Origin: an uncultured bacterium
GTDB taxonomy: Bacteria; Patescibacteriota; Patescibacteriia; CAIQCM01
DNA length: 12,351 bases
Assembly (NCBI GenBank): GCA_903870305.1
Contig: CAIQCM010000096.1
Coordinates: 1-12,351, forward strand
Reading direction: 5' to 3'
Shown here one piece after another: positions 6,386-12,351 of the stretch. A model generated the notes under the pieces. That model searched no databases, was not told where the DNA came from, and saw nothing but the letters and a program-made list of their open reading frames with translations. A program made the position numbers and the translations under genes. Position 1 is the first letter of the stretch. The number at the start of each line of letters is the position of its first letter.

Positions 6386-7626
6386 TTTTCGTTGGTCGTA
6401 AAAATTTTTTCGTCGGCTCTTATCGCCTCGACGCTTTGCCTGAAACCGACGCGGTCAGGGGCATAGCCATTCGTGCCCCACATTTGTCCGCGAATGACGG
6501 TGTAATCGCCGTAGCGGCCGTTAACGGCGTCGAGCGCGGCGGAAATATTTTGCCTTTTTGTTTTATCGCTGAAGATGGATGTCTGCGCAACGGTCGGCGC
6601 GAGCTCGAGCGCCGTGACCGCGAGCGAGGTCACGGTCCTTCTGTTCCAGCCGGCGCAAAAAGCGCGCCACGCGGCGCTAAAGATGTCGTATGACTCAAAG
6701 ACAGGGTCGAAACATCGGACATTGTTCCCAGTGCCGCTTTCTTCATAACACCAACCGACACCGATCCGTTTCGCCTCAAGACCGTTTTTTCGCAAGCGCA
6801 CGCCGACCCTTTCGCATAATTTCATCATGATCGCGGATATTTGTTTTGGGTCATCGGTTCGGCGATGGAAAACATAAGAATGGCCAATGCTTTTAGGCGG
6901 TTGTTTTTCATCCGGCGCGGCGCGCCCAAGGTCAATACCCGCAATGTCGGCCCAAAGCAAATATCCGGAAATCCCAAAACGACGTTTGAGTTTCAGGGGA
7001 TCGTATTTTAAAAGTTGATCCAAGGTCTCGATTCCAAGCGTTCCAAGCCGCGCCTTCCAGCCGTCGGCAATCCCCCACGCCTCGTCTACGGCGCGGCCGG
7101 CATACACGCGCGACAGATCTTCAATTCTTAAGATCGTGAGGCCGTCGGGTTTTTGCAGCTCGCCGGCGAATTTGGCGAGCCAGCGCGTTGGTGCGATACC
7201 GATCGAGCACCGGAGCCAATCCCCCACTTCATTTTTAATGCGTTCTTTAATCGTTAATGCGAGTTTGCGCGCCGCTTCAAGATCGGGAACGTGGCCGGAG
7301 AGGTCCAAGAACGCTTCATCGATCGAATACGCCTCGATCGCCGATGTATAGTCGGCGAAAATGGCGAAAATGCTTTTGGTCGTGTTTCTCACTTTTGGCG
7401 GATCGACTTCGAGCGCGACAATCGACGGCGCAACCTCCTTTGCTTCGCTCAAGCTAAAACCGGTCTTGATCCCCAGTTTCTTGGCTTCAACGGAACAAGC
7501 GATGATACAAGCGTTTCGTGATATCCGGGAACAGATCGCGACCGGACGCCCGCGCAGAAACGGATTGGCCTGCTGCTCGACCGAGGCGAAGTAACTGTTC
7601 ATGTCGGCGTGTAGGAATATATTCAT
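6379..7626 (-). CDS. dinB: Y-family DNA polymerase (Pol IV / DinB-like)
   Basis: A 415-aa Y-family translesion polymerase, which copies past damaged template bases with low fidelity. The N-terminus MNIFLHADMNSYFASVEQQ supplies metal ligand Asp8 and steric-gate Phe13; YSIDEAFLDLSG supplies Asp103 and Glu104. These fall at the same positions as in E. coli DinB. RCSIGIAPTRWLAKFAGELQKPDG is the usual segment leading into the thumb, and the little-finger region follows. QTSIF at 348-352 resembles a sliding-clamp binding motif. ATG 7626 is chosen because the family begins there; the open frame extends to TTG 7677 only by reading through a repeat. No Shine-Dalgarno is visible before it. It lies third after lexA and a small gene on the same strand, which fits SOS control. 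Its 3' end overlaps the converging secreted-protein gene by 7 bases. Confidence 0.93.
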   Translation of the reverse strand: MNIFLHADMNSYFASVEQQANPFLRGRPVAICSRISRNACIIACSVEAKKLGIKTGFSLSEAKEVAPSIVALEVDPPKVRNTTKSIFAIFADYTSAIEAYSIDEAFLDLSGHVPDLEAARKLALTIKERIKNEVGDWLRCSIGIAPTRWLAKFAGELQKPDGLTILRIEDLSRVYAGRAVDEAWGIADGWKARLGTLGIETLDQLLKYDPLKLKRRFGISGYLLWADIAGIDLGRAAPDEKQPPKSIGHSYVFHRRTDDPKQISAIMMKLCERVGVRLRKNGLEAKRIGVGWCYEESGTGNNVRCFDPVFESYDIFSAAWRAFCAGWNRRTVTSLAVTALELAPTVAQTSIFSDKTKRQNISAALDAVNGRYGDYTVIRGQMWGTNGYAPDRVGFRQSVEAIRADEKIFTTNENY

Positions 7627-7644
7627 AATGGCGAATGGGGGCGC

Positions 7645-7679
7645 CTCGCCTACGGCGAGCGGCCGACGCGATGCCAATA
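7645..7679. repeat. Module copy 1: GC palindrome plus CGACGCGATGCCAATA
   Basis: The palindrome CTCGCC-TAC-GGCGAG (7645-7659) is followed after four bases by CGACGCGATGCCAATA (7664-7679). The same 16-base block recurs at 7718-7733 beside a different GC-rich palindrome, and its 11-base core recurs inverted at 7821-7831 beside a third. This copy lies just outside the long palindrome, close to the dinB start. Confidence 0.8.
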
Positions 7680-7874
7680 TTACAAATTATATAAGGAAGA
7701 CTGTTGGCCCCTCGGGGCGACGCGATGCCAATACACGAATGCATGCGAATCTACTAATCCGTCCCCATGTCGCGCCGCCGCTTGTCCGTTATTAGTAGAT
7801 TCGCATGCATTAGCAGATTAGCATCGCGTCGCTGCCCGCAGGCAGCCGAGAACCTTCCTTATATAATTTGTAAT
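7679..7874. repeat. Nested long palindrome (about 196 bases) between the small gene and dinB
   Basis: Three nested pairs of arms are visible: outer 7679-7699 with 7854-7874 (21 of 21), middle 7718-7728 with 7821-7831 (11 of 11), and inner 7738-7758 with 7791-7811 (21 of 21), around a 32-base loop. Between outer and middle arms each side carries its own small palindrome (GCCCCTCGGGGC at 7707-7718; GCTGCC-CGCA-GGCAGC at 7831-7846). The right half also has a direct repeat of TTAGYAGATTNGCAT (7792-7806 and 7810-7824). The outer right arm ends on the first base of the small gene's stop codon. It may be a non-autonomous mobile element, a BIME-like repeat or a structured RNA. No clear target-site duplication or coding sequence is present. 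Confidence 0.88.
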
Positions 7875-8122
7875 TATTCGCTGTAAAGTTCCAACAACCG
7901 CCACTCCAGATTATTCGTATCAAAACGCAGCTTGAAGAAATTGAGTTTGTCGGAGACGGAAAAGTAGAATACCTTGCCAATTCCCTCCTGCGCTACATGG
8001 ACCAAATTAACCTTGTCGATATTATAGCGGCGCTTGCCCCATTTGATCGCGTGCGGCACGGCCTTGGTGCCGCAGAAGGAGGCCAACACGTCTACCGGGT
8101 CATTGTATTTTTGATGAGTCAT
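7874..8122 (-). CDS. Small unknown protein in lexA-dinB cluster
   Basis: An 82-aa protein with no function I can assign. It is soluble-looking, with no signal peptide or membrane segment. The sequence reads as a compact beta-rich fold: KAVPHAIKWGKRRYNIDKVNLV, then KVFYFSVSDKLNFFKLRFDT, and a C-terminal NLEWRLLELYSE. The layout (proline, then W-G-R-Y, then a final W-x-L-x-x-L) recalls small proteins such as DUF6504 that sit beside Y-family polymerase genes, but this is only a resemblance by eye. ATG 8122 is preferred because AAAGG lies just before it; an in-frame TTG at 8149 lies within a repeat. It sits between lexA and dinB on the same strand, so a role tied to the DNA-damage response is a reasonable inference. 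Confidence 0.75.
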   Translation of the reverse strand: MTHQKYNDPVDVLASFCGTKAVPHAIKWGKRRYNIDKVNLVHVAQEGIGKVFYFSVSDKLNFFKLRFDTNNLEWRLLELYSE

Positions 8123-8133
8123 AACCTTTGGGT

Positions 8134-8232
8134 AAGAACCAAGGACCAAGAACCAATTTCCAAGCTTACTTTTTGGAAATTAATATTGGTGTTTGGTTAT
8201 TTTTGGAAATTGGTTCTTGGTTGTTGGTTCTT
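8134..8232. repeat. Long inverted repeat of the AACCAAG family between lexA and the small gene
   Basis: Arm 8134-8163 pairs with arm 8203-8232 at 28 of 30 positions around a 39-base spacer. The spacer and right arm also hold a direct repeat, TTTTTGGAAATT at 8170-8181 and 8200-8211. The 19-base core AACCAAG...TTTCCAA (8145-8163; inverted at 8203-8221) is identical to 975-993 upstream of serS. The hairpin starts four bases after the lexA stop codon, so it could end or attenuate lexA transcription, but the stem is AT-rich and lacks a typical GC core. Confidence 0.88.
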
Positions 8233-8235
8233 AAA

Positions 8236-8829
8236 TCACGCTCTGGCGAACTGCCGAATGACCGCTCTAACGATCCCTTGGATGGAGACATCTCGAACGT
8301 AAATGGGATCCATGGTCGAGTTGGCCGGCTGCAAGCGGATACGGTTGGGTTCGCGGTAGAAACGTTTTAAGGTGGCGAAAGCGTTGTCTAGGAGTGCGAC
8401 CACGACATCCCCGTTGTGCGGCGACGGATTGCGCTCGACAATGACGTAATCGCCGTCCAAAATGCCGTCCTCGATCATTGACTGTCCTTTGACCTTAAGA
8501 ATGTAGGAGTTGGCACTGTCGACCACGAGGTTTGCCGGCACGGCCATGGTCTCATTGGTCTCGATCGCCTCAATGGGCACGCCGGCGGTAATAAGTCCGG
8601 CAAGCGGCAGTTGAATGGCGGCGGCGAACAAGTTCATTGGCGCGAGTTCGTTCTTTTCGATGTAGCCCTTTTCGCGCAAGGCATCGATATGCTCTTGGAC
8701 CGTCGCCGGCGCCAAGTCGAGCTCGCCAGCAATTTCACGCACTGTCGGCGGTCGTTCAAAAGAACGGATATGGTAATTAATAACCTCGTAGACCGCGCGC
8801 TGTTTTTTAGTGAGAGAAATAAATGTCAT
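8236..8829 (-). CDS. lexA: LexA repressor
   Basis: A 197-aa LexA-type SOS repressor with a self-cleaving S24 peptidase domain. Residues about 1-60 form a winged helix-turn-helix (TVREIAGELDLAPATVQEHIDALREKGYI). The cleavage site is Ala82-Gly83 in GLITAGVP. The catalytic dyad is Ser117 (VKGQSMIEDGI) and Lys155 (ATLKRF), almost the E. coli numbering. When RecA filaments form, LexA should cut itself and release its targets. ATG 8829 is chosen because the family starts at about MTFISLTKKQRAVYEVI; the open frame extends to 8892, but that part runs through the promoter. Only a weak GGA precedes the ATG. Upstream is a promoter carrying a GTTC-N7-GTTC repeat, which suggests autoregulation. The small gene and dinB follow on the same strand. 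Confidence 0.95.
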   Translation of the reverse strand: MTFISLTKKQRAVYEVINYHIRSFERPPTVREIAGELDLAPATVQEHIDALREKGYIEKNELAPMNLFAAAIQLPLAGLITAGVPIEAIETNETMAVPANLVVDSANSYILKVKGQSMIEDGILDGDYVIVERNPSPHNGDVVVALLDNAFATLKRFYREPNRIRLQPANSTMDPIYVRDVSIQGIVRAVIRQFARA

Positions 8830-8863
8830 ATATTTATCCACAGGTGAATTAGATCGTGCTTCT

Positions 8864-8892
8864 ATTCTAACCCGAACAAAAACCGAACACAA
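8864..8892 (-). promoter_or_regulatory. Putative lexA promoter
   Basis: On the - strand TTGTGT (8892-8887) and TAGAAT (8869-8864) are separated by exactly 17 bases, a good sigma-70-type pair. Transcription would start near 8857, leaving a leader of about 28 bases before the lexA ATG. Confidence 0.6.
8874..8888 (-). promoter_or_regulatory. Putative LexA operator (GTTC-N7-GTTC)
   Basis: On the - strand GTTCGGTTTTTGTTC is a direct repeat of GTTC spaced by seven bases; with flanking bases the repeat is TGTTCGG at an 11-base period. It lies in the spacer of the lexA promoter and touches the -35 box, where a bound repressor would block polymerase. The form matches the LexA box known from Alphaproteobacteria (GTTC-N7-GTTC) rather than the palindromic enterobacterial or Bacillus boxes. 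Its use by this LexA is inferred. Confidence 0.5.
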
Positions 8893-8913
8893 TGCCGCTG
8901 CGGTGGATAAAGC

Positions 8914-8941
8914 AAAAACCGCCCGTAAATAGGCGGTTTTT
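8914..8941 (-). terminator. Intrinsic terminator of the wecG-gltX-M23 operon
   Basis: A perfect 10-base stem (AAAAACCGCC at 8914-8923 with GGCGGTTTTT at 8932-8941) encloses an 8-base loop. Read on the - strand it has a GC core and ends in TTTTT, the classic form. It overlaps the stop codon of the M23 gene (8940-8942) and lies 22 bases before the lexA promoter region, insulating lexA from the upstream operon. Confidence 0.85.
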
Positions 8942-10142
8942 ATTGCATTAGGTAATCCATTGGATCAGTCGGAATGCCGCTCACGCGCACTTCGAAATGC
9001 AGGTGAGGCCCGGTAGTCATGGGGCCGGCGCCGCGGGTGCCGGGCATGCCGCCGGAGTAGCCGATCACGTCATCGCGATCAACATAGGTTTCTTCGGTGG
9101 CGGTGATTCGCGACAAATGACCATAGACGGTGGAAATGCCATCCGCGTGCAGAATAATGACATAGCTGTAGCCGTATCCCCCATCATGAACTTTAAGGAT
9201 GTAACCGGGCGCCGCCGCGTGCACCGGCGTGCCTTGCGGCGTCGAACCGATATCGACTCCGGGGTGCTCCATGATGCGGCGGAAGGGATAATCGGGGTCA
9301 TGGAAAGTGGTGGTGATCGTGCGGCTATTAACCGGCCAAGACAAAATAACATCGCCCGTAGGGAAGCGGTCATCGGCGGCAATCCGCTGCTTTACCTGGT
9401 CCTCAAGCGAGGTGATGTCGCTCGTCACCGAATCGGCTTCGCTACGAAGCGAAGAGATCAGTCCTTGATACTTATTCTCGGAATTGCGCGTCGAGTCCAT
9501 GAGCTCCTGTTTGCTTGCGAGCGTATCGGTCATGCGGATCTGGTCGACTTCGAGCTGGTCTTTTTGCTTCCTCAAGTCGTTGTTCTTCGCAAGCCGTTCG
9601 GCGCGTTTTGATAGGGCGGCGGCTTTTTCTTCTTGCAAGCGTTTGACGGTCGAAAGCATGTCGCCTTGAAGGTCGGTCATCGATTTAACGCGGCTGAAGA
9701 TCGACGAAAGGTCGTCGGAGATGAACAGGGCGAGGAGCGCCGAACGGTCATCCTCGCGATCGATCTTCCTAATGAGGTTTCCGAGCATGTCGCGGTCGGA
9801 GTCGATATGCTTTTCCATCGCAGAAAGCTGTGCGTCAAGATCCTGAAGTTCAAGCGTTGTCTCATCGATCTGGCTTTGCGTCGCTTCGACGTCGAGTTTA
9901 TTTTTTGCGATCTGATTGTCCAGAATGGCGATCTCGTTTTGCAGAGTATCTTCGGAGTTTTGCAGGGCGCTGATCGTGTCTTGGCTTGCAGAAATCTGTT
10001 TGTTAAGGTCGCTGATCTGCTGCTTTTTGGCGACGATCTGGTCGTTGATGTTTAAAACATCGGTTTTTACGGGATCGGAAAAAACGCCTCGAGTCGAGGT
10101 GAGCGCTAGGATCGCGACGGCGGCGATGATGATCTTTTTCAT
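8940..10142 (-). CDS. Coiled-coil murein peptidase, M23 family (EnvC/NlpD-like)
   Basis: A 400-aa exported protein with a long coiled coil and a C-terminal M23 (LytM) peptidase domain, which cuts or helps cut peptidoglycan cross-bridges outside the membrane. The N-terminus MKKIIIAAVAILALTSTRG looks like a signal peptide. Residues about 30-270 are rich in Gln, Leu, Asp and Lys in heptad-like order. The M23 domain (about 285-395) has all metal ligands, His293 and Asp297 in HPGVDIG and His382 in GPHLHFEV, with His380 also present, so it should be catalytically competent, unlike EnvC-type activators. ATG 10142 is chosen because it overlaps the gltX stop as ATGA; an open extension to 10265 lies inside gltX. 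A hairpin terminator follows. A role in daughter-cell separation is plausible. Confidence 0.93.
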   Translation of the reverse strand: MKKIIIAAVAILALTSTRGVFSDPVKTDVLNINDQIVAKKQQISDLNKQISASQDTISALQNSEDTLQNEIAILDNQIAKNKLDVEATQSQIDETTLELQDLDAQLSAMEKHIDSDRDMLGNLIRKIDREDDRSALLALFISDDLSSIFSRVKSMTDLQGDMLSTVKRLQEEKAAALSKRAERLAKNNDLRKQKDQLEVDQIRMTDTLASKQELMDSTRNSENKYQGLISSLRSEADSVTSDITSLEDQVKQRIAADDRFPTGDVILSWPVNSRTITTTFHDPDYPFRRIMEHPGVDIGSTPQGTPVHAAAPGYILKVHDGGYGYSYVIILHADGISTVYGHLSRITATEETYVDRDDVIGYSGGMPGTRGAGPMTTGPHLHFEVRVSGIPTDPMDYLMQ

Positions 10143-11635
10143 GTGCGCAAAATTTTTATGGCGGTCTGAAGACGGCTCATGGTCTCGTTTTTGCCCAAGG
10201 CGGCGGCAATGTCGAACGGTCCCGGCGAGGCCGCGCGCCCCGAAAGCGCGACGCGCATCGGCCAAAGCGTTTCGCCGACCGACGTACCCGCGCTTGCGAT
10301 TAATGCTTTGATCGCCGCTTCGAGGGCTTGAACATTGAATTCTTTTTCGGAAATATTATCGATGACCGGCAATACCGCCTCAAGATTTTTTACGGCGTTG
10401 GCCGGCTCTTGTTTTTTCCAACAGATAATCGTCTTATCAGGCAGAGGCGCCTTGAACATAAATTCTATTGCCGGCGCGAGCTCGGTAAATTTTTTAATGC
10501 GCGCTTGTTCGAGCGCGGCGTATTTGATCAGTTTGTCCTCGGGGAATGCGGCGTCGATGAACTCGGCCTTTTCCAGAAAGGGCCTCGCTTGTTTGGAGAA
10601 TTCTTCATGAGACAAACTGCGGATGTACAAGCCGTTCAGCCAGTCGAGTTTGTCGGTCGTAAAAATGGCGCCGGCCTTGTTCACTTGCGCTAGGTCGAAA
10701 TTCTCGATCATTTCTCCAATCGTCATTTGCTCCTTGTCGCCCTTGGGGTGCCAGCCGAGGAGCGCGACAAAGTTTAACAGCGCTTCCTTACTATATCCTT
10801 CCGCAATATAACCCATGGCCGAGGTCGCAAGGTCGCGTTTCGAGAGCTTGCCGCCGCCGGCTTTGAGGATAAGCGGCATGTGGGCGTATTCCGTCGGCTT
10901 CCAGCCGAAGAACGAGTAGAGCGCCAAGTGTTTGGGCGTTGACGAGATCCATTCTTCGCCGCGGATCACATGCGTGATCTCCATAAGATGGTCATCAACG
11001 ACCACGGCCAAATGATAGGTCGGGAAGCAGTCGGATTTCATGAGCACTTGGTCGTCGATCAACTTGTTCTCGAACTCGATCTCGCCGCGGACAAGGTCGG
11101 TGAATTTTGAAGTCCCTTCTTGCGGCATCTTGAGGCGGATCACTTCGCGAACGCCGGCAGCGCGCTTTGCCGCTATTTCGGCGGCGGACAAATTGCGGCA
11201 GAGGCCGTCATAGCGCGGCGGTTCTTTGCGAAGTTCTTGTTCGTGACGCATTTGCTCAAGCCGTTCGGCATTGCAAAAACACGGATAAGCATGGCCGTTC
11301 GCAACTAATTCATCGGCGTACTTTTTATAAATATCCAAGCGACGCGATTGCAGATACGGGCCGTGGTCGCCTTTGTCGGTTACGACATCGCCGTTAAGGA
11401 CCGGGCCCTCGTCGTAATCCATACCCGCCCATTTCAAGGTCTCAATAATATTGCGCATCGAACCGGGAACAAATCGCGCTTGGTCGGTGTCTTCGATACG
11501 CAACAAAAATTCGCCGCCGTTGTGTTTGGCGAAAAGGTAATTATTTAGCGCCATGCGCAAACCGCCCAAATGCATTTCGCCGGTGGGTGAGGGGGCAAAG
11601 CGAACGCGCACTTTATTTTTTCCGAAAACGGGCAT
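10139..11635 (-). CDS. gltX: Glutamyl-tRNA synthetase
   Basis: Class I glutamyl-tRNA synthetase of about 498 aa, which charges tRNA-Glu with glutamate (and perhaps tRNA-Gln, if the cell uses the transamidation route; no gat genes lie here to decide). The HIGH-type motif is in FAPSPTGEMHLGGLR (HLGG at 22-25) and the KMSKS-type motif is KLSKR (263-267). LLRIEDTDQARF and the CFC...YDGLCRNL insert are typical of GluRS. The start is uncertain: ATG 11635 is chosen; TTG 11641 and GTG 11611 are alternatives, the last giving a family-like MRVRFAPSPTG just after the wecG stop. With ATG 11635 the gene overlaps wecG by 23 bases, and its stop overlaps the M23 start by 4, so the three genes are one transcription unit. 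Confidence 0.96.
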   Translation of the reverse strand: MPVFGKNKVRVRFAPSPTGEMHLGGLRMALNNYLFAKHNGGEFLLRIEDTDQARFVPGSMRNIIETLKWAGMDYDEGPVLNGDVVTDKGDHGPYLQSRRLDIYKKYADELVANGHAYPCFCNAERLEQMRHEQELRKEPPRYDGLCRNLSAAEIAAKRAAGVREVIRLKMPQEGTSKFTDLVRGEIEFENKLIDDQVLMKSDCFPTYHLAVVVDDHLMEITHVIRGEEWISSTPKHLALYSFFGWKPTEYAHMPLILKAGGGKLSKRDLATSAMGYIAEGYSKEALLNFVALLGWHPKGDKEQMTIGEMIENFDLAQVNKAGAIFTTDKLDWLNGLYIRSLSHEEFSKQARPFLEKAEFIDAAFPEDKLIKYAALEQARIKKFTELAPAIEFMFKAPLPDKTIICWKKQEPANAVKNLEAVLPVIDNISEKEFNVQALEAAIKALIASAGTSVGETLWPMRVALSGRAASPGPFDIAAALGKNETMSRLQTAIKILRT

Positions 11636-12338
11636 AGGCAACGGTAAGCGGGAAGACGATCACGGCATTCAAGATTCTTTTGATGCGCCTTGGTTCGCGA
11701 ATGAGGCGCCATAGCCATTCGAGTCCGGCTCGGCGCATGAATACGGGCGCGCGTTTGGCAGCGCCCCCGACAAACTCGAGCGCGCCGCCGCAGCCCATGA
11801 ACAAGCGAACCGTAGGGAGCGACGCGCGGTACTTGTCGATCCATTGTTCTTGCTTGGGGTGGCCCAAAGCGACGAAAACAACCTCCGGTTCGGTAGCAGC
11901 CAGCTCGTTTGCAATTCTATCATGAAATTGCTCGTTGTTCCATTCCATTTTCGGCACGCCGTGGCTCGCATAAACGACCCTGTTCCCCCACCCCCGCATT
12001 GCTGCGGCGGCCGTATCAATGGTCTCTTGATTCAGACCGCCCAGGAGGGCGATTTTAAGGTTTTTCCCGCGCGCCTGTCTTGCAATCTCCGGAACCATAT
12101 CGGCGCCGCTCACGCGATGCTTAATCCCCGAAACAAGCAGCAAGCCAAAGCCATCGGGTAATGCCAGGTCAGCTTTGTTCAAGATCTCGCGGTATTCCGG
12201 GTGTCCGTGCGCATATAAAATTATCTCCGGGTTCGGGGTGGTGATAAAACGCTGTTTTTGTTCATCAAGAAAAGCCGCGATCTTCACGATCGCTTCGGCT
12301 TTGGTAACGGCATCGACTTTTACGCCCAATATTTCCAT
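11613..12338 (-). CDS. WecG/TagA/CpsF family glycosyltransferase (GT26)
   Basis: A 241-aa glycosyltransferase of the WecG/TagA/CpsF family. Members add a sugar such as N-acetylmannosamine or its acid to a lipid-linked precursor of surface polysaccharide or teichoic acid at the inner face of the membrane. The family landmarks are in order: ITTPNPEII (32-40), ALPDGFGL with Asp62 matching the likely catalytic Asp of TagA, HRVSGADMVPE, VFVALGHPKQEQWI, GALEFVGGAAKRAPVFMRRAGLEWLWRLIREPRR, and a basic C-terminal tail that probably touches the membrane. The donor and acceptor cannot be told from sequence. ATG 12338 is preceded by TAAGG, a close but plausible ribosome binding site. Its 3' end overlaps gltX; any gene upstream lies outside the window. 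Confidence 0.93.
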   Translation of the reverse strand: MEILGVKVDAVTKAEAIVKIAAFLDEQKQRFITTPNPEIILYAHGHPEYREILNKADLALPDGFGLLLVSGIKHRVSGADMVPEIARQARGKNLKIALLGGLNQETIDTAAAAMRGWGNRVVYASHGVPKMEWNNEQFHDRIANELAATEPEVVFVALGHPKQEQWIDKYRASLPTVRLFMGCGGALEFVGGAAKRAPVFMRRAGLEWLWRLIREPRRIKRILNAVIVFPLTVAYARFRKK

Positions 12339-12351
12339 GGCCTTATTATGA

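Noticed and set aside
7627..7677. N-terminal extension of dinB to a TTG start
   Set aside because: The extra 17 residues are encoded by the repeat module and precede the normal family N-terminus.
7645..7874. CRISPR array
   Set aside because: Repeats are few, partly inverted and nested rather than direct and evenly spaced, and no cas genes are present.
8830..8892. N-terminal extension of lexA
   Set aside because: It runs through the probable promoter and operator, and LexA proteins start near the chosen ATG.
8997..9611. 204-codon open frame on the + strand opposite the M23 gene
   Set aside because: It lies wholly antisense to a gene with clear motifs, has low-complexity Arg/Gly-rich composition and resembles no family; it is a shadow of codon bias.
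10143..10265. N-terminal extension of the M23 protein
   Set aside because: It lies inside gltX in another frame and would bury the signal peptide; the ATGA overlap start is better.

Overview
The window looks like a piece of chromosome from a Patescibacteria (Candidate Phyla Radiation) bacterium of middling GC content. This is inferred, not proven. The secreted protein at 4664-6385 starts with a paired module of the KRMAFPNEAAYFSWY type that I associate with this group. The intergenic gaps hold AT-rich repeat words of the AACCAAGAACCAATTTCC and GAATGAT kinds that are common in such genomes. The genes are tightly packed, with ATGA overlaps. No rRNA, tRNA, CRISPR array, transposase or integrase gene is visible.

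Left part, + strand (1-4217): the 3' end of lysS, then serS, alr and an ftsQ-like gene. serS overlaps alr, and alr overlaps ftsQ by ATGA, so these probably form one operon joining tRNA charging to peptidoglycan precursor supply and division. A 446-base gap follows (4218-4663). It holds a heptanucleotide tandem repeat and two strong hairpins packed end to end. Next comes a secreted protein whose C-terminal half resembles an M6 (immune inhibitor A-like) metallopeptidase but has lost the HExxH zinc site. A perfect TATAAT lies six bases before its ATG, which suggests a leaderless mRNA.

Middle part, - strand (6379-8892): an SOS-type cluster read leftwards as lexA, a small unknown gene, and a Y-family polymerase gene (dinB). 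lexA has a recognisable promoter containing a GTTC-N7-GTTC direct repeat that may be its own operator. The two gaps inside this cluster are both filled by repeats: a long imperfect inverted repeat of the AACCAAG family (8134-8232), and a roughly 200-base nested palindrome with modular GC-rich side hairpins (7645-7874). dinB and the secreted-protein gene converge and overlap tail to tail.

Right part, - strand (8914-12338): a wecG/tagA-type glycosyltransferase gene, gltX, and a coiled-coil M23 peptidase gene, read leftwards. They overlap each other and end at a hairpin terminator just upstream of the lexA promoter. This operon again couples an aminoacyl-tRNA synthetase with cell-envelope genes.

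The most interesting items are the M6-like protein without its metal site, the modular nested palindrome before dinB, the back-to-back hairpins at 4404-4512 with repeated TGCGACA motifs, and the putative direct-repeat LexA box.
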